A stretch of DNA of 61,461 bases from Ophiosphaerella korrae. Its lineage: Eukaryota; Ascomycota; Dothideomycetes; Pleosporales; Phaeosphaeriaceae. The DNA lies in the NCBI GenBank assembly GCA_028456385.1, contig JALNQF010000245.1, forward strand, positions 1 through 61,461. The letters run 5' to 3'. The notes beneath the pieces are model-generated. The model had not been told where the DNA came from. It was given only the letters and a program-made list of their open reading frames with translations, and did not search any database. Positions 25,591-34,073 of this stretch are shown piece by piece; positions within the stretch are counted from its first letter, which is position 1, and each line of letters begins with the position of its first letter. Position numbers and translations under genes: made by a program.

Positions 25591-26017
25591 TATTACAGGT
25601 GTAATAGAAGAAATCGAGATAGAACTAATTAGTCCTAATCTAGGCGCTAACAAAGCATAAGACAAGTAAAGTAACAACCTTAATTAGGAGACTATATATA
25701 ACTAAGACACCTAAGCTAATCTATAATCTATAGACTCTTAGTATCTATAGATTATAGATTAAGATAATCTATAATCTACTAGTCTTAGCAACTATAGATT
25801 ATAGATTACAATAAGTATATAGTTAGTAAGATATGTATTGTTAGGATAGTATTAGTAATTTAATCCTTTAACTATAGAACGCTAATACAAGATAGTTGCG
25901 AAATATCTTCTATTATTTATAAGTTATTGTAGATTATAACCCGAGCTTTTACTATTAACTCTTAATCTACTAACCTCTAGATAGGTACCTATAGTCGACG
26001 ACAGGAGGCCCGTTATA
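25591..26017 (+). repeat. LTR of A1, 3' copy (427 bp)
   Basis: Same length as the 5' LTR. In the first 150 bases all differences I could align are transitions (G/A or C/T), as expected if RIP and not ordinary drift separated the copies. Starts TATTACAGG (mutated TG) and ends CCCGTTATA. Confidence 0.92.
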
Positions 26018-26049
26018 GTACCCTAGAGCTCTTTACCCTAAACCCCTTA
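26018..26049. mobile_element. Short element D, copy 1, right part
   Basis: Starts with the A1 target duplication GTACC and continues the D sequence broken at 18,995; matches about 57,698-57,730. Confidence 0.5.
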
Positions 26050-26124
26050 TAGTTGTATATACTATTATCTTCTATTATAGGGCTAATTAGTTCTATCTAG
26101 TTCTCTTCTATTATAACTATAATA
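26050..26124 (-). repeat. LTR-C, part 3 of 3
   Basis: The complement contains AACTAGATAGAACTAATTAG and ATAATAGAAGATAA, the start of the LTR at 37,504. This completes the LTR split since 11,327. Confidence 0.65.
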
Positions 26125-26516
26125 TCTTAGCTCTAGTTATAGAGCTTTGTATTACGCTAAAGATTGTTAATCTCTTATAAAGATTATTAATTTCTTGCAA
26201 TAATAGTAATAATTCTAAATAATAGATATTAAGAATATATTACTCTTTGGTTAGGAGATTAGATTAATAATATTAACCTATTATTATATATTATAGGTTT
26301 TCTATACCTATTTTAATCTATTAATCTATTACTTAGATCTATAGATTACCTTAATCTGTAATCTGTACTTACAGATCACGGATCGCGCCTGGTCACGTGT
26401 CCTAGTTGTGCGTGACTTCCTCGCCGGGGTCATCCCTGCTTGAGTCCCAGTGGTTCTCGTGATTATCAATGGGACTGGTTGGTTCAATCTCTGATAACAC
26501 TGTTACAACCGTAACA
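26125..26516 (-). repeat. LTR type G, truncated, half RIP-mutated
   Basis: The complement starts TGTTACGGTTGTAACA and contains ACAACTAGGACACGTG, features shared with A-type LTRs. The other end is cut by element C. The right 150 bases (26,370-26,516) keep normal CA/TG content and high GC, while the left 240 bases are AT-rich, so the edge of RIP lies within this LTR. It ends 16 bp from the stop codon of the neighbouring gene. Confidence 0.7.
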
Positions 26517-26532
26517 TGTAGCCTAGTTCGAA

Positions 26533-28290
26533 TCACCCTAACCTTACTTTCTTCCATATTCTCAAACACTCCTGCAAGTCACCCGCTACGCTGCCCATGG
26601 GCTCGCTTACTGTACTGCGTATAATGTAGAAGACAAAACTAGCCAGCGAAAAAGTGACTTGGTCCTCCTTGGCGGCCAAGTAATGCGTCTTTGTCATGCC
26701 ACCTGATGAGCCCCAACTCTTCCACAAGTCGAGCATGGCGGCGATGCGCCGCGCGAAACTCTCGTCTGCCACCATGGCGTATAAAATCTGTTCCAAGAGG
26801 GCTAGAATTGTCATGTCGGATGGTAGACTGAAGCGCTGTAGGACCCACTTGCGATTCGCCTCGGCGACTACAGCGATGGGGAGTTTTTGGCTTTGCAAAG
26901 CTTCGAGGATGCGTGCTTCGCGGCGCTGCTCGTCACGCCGGAGGGAGCGGCGCACCTCGTTGTGGAAGTCCATAGCCTCTTCTCGAGTCCTCTTCTGGCG
27001 CGCTGCTTCACGCTCATGCGGCGGCAGGCGCGCTTCCTCGTTCATCCGTCGGCTCTGCTCCATGAATTTGATGTGTTTTTCGAGCTGATCTGATTTAGCG
27101 TCGTGCGGGGTGCACCAGGTGGGCACTTCGTCGTCGGTCATGGTGCCGAGCAGGACCATGATACCGCAGGGAATGGTGTCGCGGCGCGATATGGAGACGA
27201 CGTCGTCAGGGATGGAGAAGCTCCAGAGGCCGCCTTTGGGCGTTTCACAAGCAGTCGCGGCGCAGCAGAACCAGAGGGATTGTGTGGACTCCGGGGAGGC
27301 GTGCAAGGAGCGGAGGTGCATTAACGGGAGGGCGTGCTTGGCATCGTCTTCGTTGTAGGCTTCTTGGATGCCCGTCGCGGATATGCGCATGCGGATGGCG
27401 GATGGTCTGTCGGCAGGCTTGCTTGCCACGCTCTCATGATCAGAAAACGGGCCTTCCTTGTCCTCGTTTTCTTCCTCTTGGAGAGGCGGCTTCTCGACTT
27501 CGGCCAAAGCGGCAAGCACATCCCCCTCCTTGGGCGCCGAACGCACTCTTGTCCAGTACGGCGGCAGGCTGTGCGCATCTCTGCTATCCCACTCTCGTTT
27601 CCAGTTGAGCGCAAGACTCAATATGCCATCCGAGTCGTCGTTCATGGCAACGCTCAGCACCGCTTCAGCCGACAGGGGGCTAAGGAGCAGTTTGGTGCCC
27701 GCTGGTGTCCATAACCCCGCCGCTCTCAGATTTGACCACCCTTCTTTGCTGGGCACCGCGCCGCGGTCTAACAGGAATGCAATGAGGGCTTCGAAGTCGG
27801 TCTCGGCCTGTGGCTGCGACAGCTCATCGTGGTACTGCAGCCTGTAGCTCTTCACCCCGATGACCATCTCTTTCCAGTTGAATATGGTCCACGAGCCGCC
27901 CTTCAGTCTACTCTGGACTGTGTTGAGGCCAAAGTACTTTGGATCGCCGCGCTCCAGTGGCATTATGCTTCGTCGCGGAATCTCGATTTCGACGATGCCC
28001 GTGAGGAGGGCGCTGCGGGTGATTGCCGTGACGCCATTGTGCCTGAGCGTGTTTGTGATCTCTCGCAGCGTGAAGAAAGATTTCAGACACGTGTAAATTG
28101 TTGGCAGGACTCCGAGAACTGCCAATGGGATACCGATGTACGTTATGATATCGCCGGCGGAAACACCCATGTTGGCCTCAAGGCCGTGGAAGGCATTGGG
28201 AGGAGCGAGGGTTGCGGGTTGAGCTGAGTGCGTTGCCCCCTGCGTAATCTCGTATTGGATTTGTGGCTCTAACAGGCTAATCATCGCCAC
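26533..28290 (-). CDS. Conserved fungal protein of unknown function, N-terminal membrane segment
   Basis: An intronless frame of 585 codons. A hydrophobic stretch at residues 47-70 (DIITYIGIPLAVLGVLPTIY) is a likely single transmembrane anchor, followed by a large soluble domain with the block GGSWTIFNWKEMVIGVKSYR and QPQAETDFEALIAFLLDRGAVP (near 133-185). Residues about 420-490 are Arg/Glu-rich and probably coiled coil. From memory this block pattern marks a widespread family of unnamed filamentous-fungus proteins; no biochemical role is known to me. The first ATG is taken as start; Met41, just before the anchor, is an alternative. An LTR begins 16 bp past the stop codon, so the native 3' UTR is probably displaced. 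Confidence 0.85.
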   Translation of the reverse strand: MAMISLLEPQIQYEITQGATHSAQPATLAPPNAFHGLEANMGVSAGDIITYIGIPLAVLGVLPTIYTCLKSFFTLREITNTLRHNGVTAITRSALLTGIVEIEIPRRSIMPLERGDPKYFGLNTVQSRLKGGSWTIFNWKEMVIGVKSYRLQYHDELSQPQAETDFEALIAFLLDRGAVPSKEGWSNLRAAGLWTPAGTKLLLSPLSAEAVLSVAMNDDSDGILSLALNWKREWDSRDAHSLPPYWTRVRSAPKEGDVLAALAEVEKPPLQEEENEDKEGPFSDHESVASKPADRPSAIRMRISATGIQEAYNEDDAKHALPLMHLRSLHASPESTQSLWFCCAATACETPKGGLWSFSIPDDVVSISRRDTIPCGIMVLLGTMTDDEVPTWCTPHDAKSDQLEKHIKFMEQSRRMNEEARLPPHEREAARQKRTREEAMDFHNEVRRSLRRDEQRREARILEALQSQKLPIAVVAEANRKWVLQRFSLPSDMTILALLEQILYAMVADESFARRIAAMLDLWKSWGSSGGMTKTHYLAAKEDQVTFSLASFVFYIIRSTVSEPMGSVAGDLQECLRIWKKVRLG

Positions 28291-29008
28291 GTGCGGCTAC
28301 CGACATATCCCTACCCCTTCTTTGCTGAGCGTTAGCACATCGAAATTACGGGAAGGCTAACCGCAACCGCCAGTAGACAGCCTTGCGATATTGCCAGCGA
28401 GGCTCTCGCTCAGCAAACTCGCTTGTTGTAGCTACGGATCACCACAGAAGCGCAATGGGCTCAGATGTCTAGATGCTGTGCTCGGGATACGATATCTTGA
28501 TGTCAATCTACAACTTCACGAGTCCTTAACGGGATGCAAGAGTCCTTTAGTTGGCCCGAGGCTGTCGGAAGTGGTGCTGTCATGCGTGTCGGCGATGAAT
28601 TGTAGTATTAATTCTTCCAAACGTACTTGCGAAATCCTGATACGGCGTTGTAAGGTAGACGAAGCGATCAAGCTGCTCAAACCGTGTCTGCCCCATGTAC
28701 TTGCTCACACAGTGGGTGGGTGTGTGTAGGTGCCAGAGTTGCCAACAAGCAAATCAACTCAAGTTTGCCGACTATTGTCTCACAATGTGGTAAATCACTT
28801 CAGTACGCAACAAGCTTGAATATCCGAGAACCTCGCTCGGGATGCGATCGTTCTATCTTTACCTATAATCTGGGAAGTTTTAGACAAGGTGCACGAACTT
28901 TTCAGTACAATCCGAGGCTTGCCGATTGGAAGCCGTGGTGCGTGCTCGCAGTGAAATATGGTATTACAGGCTGAGGAGGGGTTTTCTAGAGAAAATATGA
29001 AGCTTAGA
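28291..29008. other. Intergenic region, no gene supported
   Basis: Upstream of the 585-aa gene. Short open frames (28,391-28,729 and 28,684-28,974) show no domain, intron logic or codon pattern I recognise. Part may be the lost 5' half of the Harbinger transposase that starts to be readable near 29,010. Confidence 0.4.
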
Positions 29009-29009
29009 T

Positions 29010-29661
29010 AAAGCTCAGGATCTGATGTCTCCAATCCGAGACTATCTATGCTTCTTACTTGTTGTGGACTGTGTTGTGATGAGAAGCAGTGGTGGGTTTC
29101 CGGCACACAGGGAGGGACGTTACTCTATAGTACTCATGAACGGTCTTATCAAGCCTTAGAACCCCGCTATAATGTTGAGAAGTTATTATCAGCCAAATCA
29201 AGAGACTTCAGCGCCCCAGAGGGGAGGTACTTTCTAGCCGACGCTGGCTATACAAATAGTGAGATGTTGCTTACGCCGTACCGCCGCGTAAGGTATCATT
29301 TGAGAGAGATTGGTCAAGCTGGAGCTACACCAGCAGACAAGTATGAGCTCTTCAACTTTCGGCACTCGAGCCTCCGCAACGTTATAGAACGAACTTTTCG
29401 TGTTTACAAGCGTCGTTGGCGTATATTTGATCGCCCGCACGAGTTTAGTGTACAAACTCAAGTGCAGTTGATTACGCCCAGTGCGCGCCCCATAATCTCA
29501 TCAATCGGCATCAAAGAGACGCTGTAGACGCTGATTTTGAGGCCTTAGGAATGTATGCCGATATCCTCATTATCGACCAATATATTATAAGTAGCTCAGA
29601 TAATTGCCTCGATCTAAAAATCAGATTTGATTTTTGGTTTTCAAGTTTCGTTACCACTTGA
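29010..29661 (+). pseudogene. PIF/Harbinger (HARBI1-like) transposase remnant
   Basis: The frame from 29,048 encodes a DDE_Tnp_4-type core: YFLADAGY (second catalytic Asp), LTPYRRVRYHLRE, FNFRHSSLRNVIERTF (catalytic Glu) and YKRRWRIF. Family members continue with an A-L-H-N-F-I-like block. Here that block (CAPHNLINRHQRD) is found one base out of frame from about 29,476, so a one-base deletion (or two-base insertion) lies near 29,470-29,480. The shifted frame stays open to the stop at 29,659-29,661. The N-terminal part with the first catalytic Asp (DGTH-like) is not found. It lies inside the gene island, is not RIP-mutated, and is presumably a dead single copy. Confidence 0.8.
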
Positions 29662-30216
29662 AATTGAAATTGCATTAATTGCCTAATAGAAAAACTAATT
29701 TTGATCTACTAGCCGCCATACTCCAAACGCAGAGCCTTCCAGCTTCCCTGAATCACCACTCATGCACCCTCGTTACGCATGTCTCCCACAGGGCGTGTAA
29801 TCGTACGTAGTCGTGACCATGTCTCACGCCTAGGGATTCTCAGTGTAGCAGAAGCTTTGTAAAAGTCTCTCCGAAGTGAAGCCTCCTTAGTATCCCTATC
29901 CTTCCACCAGTTTCCTACACTTTTCATCTCGTAGAAGTTGTCACATAAACACAGCCAGCTGCGCTGAAAGCCGGTACCGCCAAGGGTGCAAAACCACGGT
30001 AGGGAGCCTCAAGATGACGCATAACCTAGGCGTATTGTGCACAATATGCAGGCTCGCTGCCAGGCAGTAATCGACGCCAAGAGTGGTTTTACATGCCGTT
30101 AGGTAGATTATGTAATTGATTTTGAGGGCTTATATAATGTAATCTATTAAGACTTCAACTCTACTTGGTACTGCTCACTAGCTGCATATCGAACCCTTTC
30201 GCCGGAAACCACAGTA
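29662..30216. other. Intergenic region, nothing recognised
   Basis: Normal composition for the island. Contains the presumed 3' ends of the flanking units. No transposon ends or RNA gene seen. Confidence 0.45.
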
Positions 30217-33200
30217 TCACCCTTCTCCACCGCACTCGCCATGTTCATTGGCCCCGTCTTTGTCCTTGACCGTTGTGCCGTGCTCGTGGCACCACCTCAG
30301 AGCATCCTCGGACGTGACCTTTTCCACAATCCCAAGGCCCTGATTATCCTTCGCATACAAATTTGCTCCCCTCTGCAACAGATACTCCGCCGTCTCAAAA
30401 TCCCCCTCCTGTACCCTTCGCATAAGCGGAGTCTCGCCTTTACTATCTCGCGCGTGAATATCTGCCCCGAAGTGCAGCAACACGGCAATGCACGCCCTCA
30501 CTCTCGCCGCCACTGCGTCTTCGTTGTCGGTATCAACCGCTTCCACTCCTTCAGCAAGATAGGCCTCGTAGCTAGTAACCTCGTTCCTTGGCGGCTCATA
30601 AAACGCCGTCAATGATGTATCAGCGTGATGCAGGGCCGTGCATCTATCGTAGGCCACTCCCGCTCTCAGATTCGGATCCGCCCCGTACGCAAGTAGGAGG
30701 GAAGTCAGGATCGGCTCACGTAGGGAGACTGCGATGTGCAGCGGTGGCATGTGGTTAAACGAATTCGGGTTTGCGCCGAGGTTGAGAAGCGCAAAGATAG
30801 AGTCGTAGTTTAGTACTGAGATGCTGAGCTCGAGAGGGGAACCGCAATTACTTATCTCTTCTTCGTCGACGAGGTAGCGCCCATTGAGGAGGTCCTGCAC
30901 AGCAACATGTGGGTCATCTTCGGAGCTAGGCGAGTGAATGTCTTCTACGATGCCGCAAAGTAATGAGAGTATTGTGCGGTTTCCGCCTGCGGGAGAGTAC
31001 TCTGGTGATTCGCGCGTGCCCGTCATGGCTACCGTGGTGAACAAGCCTTGGTCCCCAAGTGGTCGGGAGTCCGCCCCGAGAGAAAGAAGGAGATGCAAAC
31101 ATTCAATACTCCCGGTGTTGGCAGCCATTTCTATAGGGGTCAACCCTTCGTCTGACTGAATGTTTGGGGACATGTTGAATTTCTGGATGAGTTCTGTGAA
31201 GCGAATCAGTGCTCCATAAGCCTGATCTCCGGACGTTAACAATCAAGGTATTCATAAATCAGCTAAATTAGTATTTCGGATGTACTTACGTAGAATGGGA
31301 CGGCAAACCCGCCTGATTAAAGAGATACTGGATCAAAAGAAAGCGAAAGGGACTAGAGACCCTTACCGCGAATAATATCTTCATGACAATAGTCTGTTGC
31401 AACATGAAGCATAGTAAAGCCAGACATCCTTCGCAGAACTAAGAGTCGATCGGAACTCAATGCTGCCCTTAGGCGCTCTAAGTCGCCTTTCACCACCAAA
31501 CCAAACAGTGGATCTTCTGCAGCATTATCAAAGTCACCATTGAGCACTTCCCACTCAGTCATGTATGACTTGATTAATGAATGTAGCAGACTTATCTCGA
31601 CCGACTCAGTCGGTATGGAATTAAATCCGGTACGGAAACGGTCCTGCTTCACGACTGTATCCGGACTATGCTTTCCCGGGAAGAATATGATACTTACGGC
31701 CTGCTTAAGCCATATAACCTTCTCCTCTTTGCTAATCGGCAACTCGACTCTGTTGAGAAGGCTGTAGAACAAAGACTTTATCTGACCGAAGTCCGACCCA
31801 GCTTGAGCTGCGTCAAGCTCCAGTTCTTCTGCTTTACGTAGATCTTTCTGCCCACCAAAGCCGATGCGATAACATGCTGCAAGGGCCATGAGCATGTCTG
31901 CATACTCCCCCGCAGTTTTCTCTGTCAAGGCTCTCTTTTCTTCCCATGCTTTGAGTAAGAATTGTTGTAACTGGTTCGGAATCTGATTGAGAGCATATGC
32001 GTCATACTGCAACCAAGTTAGGGTATAGAGTCTTTAATTTTATAGGTCACAGTAGCTTACTAACCTTTCCCACCGCTCTACTCTTCAAACCTTCACTCAT
32101 TCCAGCCACTTTGGTAGGTCGGATGACCATTATGCCGCTGCTTTCGTCAATCCTGCTGGCGTCCTCACCCTAAACTCTGTTATATGGAGAGTTCCGTTCC
32201 AATGGCCAGGAGCTGACATACCGTCTTCGTCCGCAAAGTCTGTGGTAAAAATATTTCTCTTTTGCTGTGAGTGTCAACCGGGGCAATGAACTGTATGTTA
32301 CAACTGGCGTGTGATACCTGATAGGAGCCTTAAAAACATGATGCATCACACCTAGGGATATGTTTCGTTCATTCGGCCGCCTTCGAAGCAACTCAACCAA
32401 TGCATTCCAGATTTGAAACCACAACATGTCGGAACGCGTGGGATCTGAGCACAATCCGTCAATGGTAGGTTGTTGTAACTATGCCCGGTTAGATGCTGAA
32501 TGTTTCTAATACGGTAACACAAACCCCAGCCAGTCCAGGCGCACGCATGAAGATGTTCGCTCGCAGCAAGGAGGTTAAATCTTTTTTGAGTTTCCAATCT
32601 TGAATTTCCTCATCAGTGATGGAGCCGTCGGGACCATATGGCATTTCTGAAAACAAGGAACGCCATGCAATCAAGCCGTATGAATACAGATCCCTAGTCA
32701 ACGTTCTGGCGAATGGTTTGATGTTTTCCGGAGCATCAGGCATGCATTCCTAGGAGATAAGTCACTTAGCATTTCTGTTCATTATACCAACGCGGCAGAT
32801 TGCAATACTTAAGGTAACCCAATGCAACTTTCATGAGATGCGAAGTCCTTGCCAAGGTAAATGAAAGAGAGAAGTTCCTCACAGGAGCATTCCAATAACA
32901 TGTTCCTCCGATTCGATCCCTACTTTCGATGAATGGACTGCAAAATCCAAAGTCTGATAGCTTGGCTATAAGTCGTCTGGGGGCAGGAAATAGGAGTATA
33001 TTCTCGGGTTTGAGGTCCCCGTGAACGATTTTCGTTGCATGAAGCATAGTGACCCCTTCGGCGATATCAGTAAGTAAATCAAATATCAGCGACTGACGTT
33101 CATCAGTCCAATGCCCATTCTGCCGAGACAGAAAGTTATCGAGAGTAGGAGTGTTCTCATCGGCAAGCTCAACGATTATAGAAGGACGATAGCTACTTAT

Positions 33201-33668
33201 GCCGTCATCAACTTCAACATGTTCCCAGGATACACCTAGAAGGTCAACGAAATTCGGATGTGCTTTAAACCACGGATGGTTCATGACTCGGAGTTCCAGG
33301 AACAGCGACTTCAGCACGCTCTGGTATTCCCTGTTGTGTATTTCGAGCATGGAGTTGCCTAAAGGAACACCGAGGTTGATCTTTTTAACTGCCACAGCTC
33401 TCTTCCTGGATTTCCAGAAGCACTTAAATACCGTCATTGTTGCTCCATGTCCGATGGAGTCTCCGTTGTTAAGGTCCTCGAAATCGTCTGAGTCGCATTT
33501 TGGCAGACCAGTCTCTTGAAGCTGCCGAGCGAATGTAATAAAACTGTCCAAGACAGGATCACCGATGTCATGCGCAATTTCGGAACATGTCGACTGCGTG
33601 TAGCTGCAAATATGATCATAGCCAGAACTCTGGAATGAGAACACTCTGCGGTCGGCCATGGAAGACAT
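30217..33668 (-). CDS. Protein kinase-ankyrin repeat protein (seven exons, 1,007 aa)
   Basis: Proposed exons: 33668-32883, 32749-32525, 32478-32222, 32152-32065, 32006-31367, 31312-31290, 31221-30217; all junctions keep frame and have GT...AG introns of 46-133 bp. An in-frame TAG directly precedes the start ATG. Kinase domain: Gly loop IGHGATMTVF (72-81), Lys95 in VAVK, Glu125, HGDLKPEN (216-223), DFG at 239-241, and NAPE formed across the first splice (260-263). The catalytic loop has HGD, not HRD, so it is a non-RD kinase but keeps Lys, Asp, Asn and Asp. Residues 485-525 resemble a Sel1 repeat; ankyrin repeats span about 640-965 (e.g. GLTPIEMAANTG, PPLHIAVSL, GETPLM). Such proteins in fungi are often linked to self/non-self or immune-like signalling; here this is inference. 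Exact intron ends need RNA evidence. Confidence 0.82.
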
Positions 33669-34073
33669 CTAGACGGACGGTATGAATGAAACAGTTATGT
33701 GGTCGAGTGATTAAGGATCATAACATAATAGAGGATAGGAAGCTGCATCAGCGCAAGGTTGAGAATCAGGCACGTACCTTTGTTGAAAATGAGAGATGAC
33801 CGGCTCCTCTTTTCGACCGAGTTGTGTGGACAATGTCTCTATCTATATGGCCTTTCTGCGCTTGAGTCCTCCAATTTTCCTCTTCGCGCAAATTCGGTTA
33901 AGATGCGAGGCGCTTCACACGTAAGCCCATTTAATAAACCCCGCACCAGGCTGAACATCTACAGAACGCACCTTGAGAACGGGAACAATGCTATTACTTG
34001 TTTTACCTAATCTTTAGTTACTGTATTCACATCTCCTGAAATCAGCATCCAGATTAAGGCTGGGGTAGCATTC
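33669..34073. promoter_or_regulatory. Shared divergent upstream region (405 bp)
   Basis: Lies between the start codons of the kinase-ankyrin gene (minus) and the HeLo-pseudokinase gene (plus). It must hold both promoters and 5' UTRs. No clear TATA box or known operator seen. Head-to-head spacing permits co-regulation. Confidence 0.5.

Larger units (their letters stand above)
18996..26017 (+). mobile_element. Element A1, complete Gypsy chromovirus, youngest copy
   Basis: A 7,022-bp element with two 427-bp LTRs, flanked by a perfect GTACC target duplication (18,991-18,995 and 26,018-26,022). Order: LTR, gag, protease, reverse transcriptase, RNase H, integrase, chromodomain, antisense ORF, polypurine tract, LTR. 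It is the least RIP-mutated element here: many CA remain on the plus strand while TG is much rarer, as if mainly the minus strand was deaminated. It is still dead, with frequent TAG for Trp and TAA for Gln. Confidence 0.93.

Noticed and set aside
1..26340. Possible mitochondrial or organelle origin because of the extreme AT content
   Set aside because: The sequence is nested nuclear LTR retrotransposons with target duplications and RIP-type loss of CA/TG; no organelle genes are present.
26527..26535. GTTCGAATC resembles a tRNA B box
   Set aside because: Neither strand forms a T-stem around it and no A box or cloverleaf is present; it overlaps the stop codon of the 585-aa gene.
26639..27847. 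Several 60-132-codon frames on both strands within the 585-aa gene
   Set aside because: They overlap a long frame with a coherent family pattern and show no domains; GC-rich shadow frames.
28391..28974. Two plus-strand frames (112 and 96 codons) upstream of the Harbinger remnant
   Set aside because: No recognisable domain, biased composition or splice logic; kept as intergenic.
31353..32012. A stand-alone 219-aa gene starting at 32,012
   Set aside because: Its first codons are intron sequence; a GT...AG intron with a CTAAC branch site joins it to the upstream exons and another joins it to the ankyrin exon.
32170..32597. Separate small minus-strand genes suggested by frames at 32,170-32,454, 32,352-32,597 and 32,489-32,743
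   Set aside because: They are exons, partly running into introns, of the single kinase-ankyrin gene; splicing joins them in frame.
33759..34010. 83-codon frame in the divergent promoter region
   Set aside because: No domain and located where both 5' UTRs and promoters must lie.
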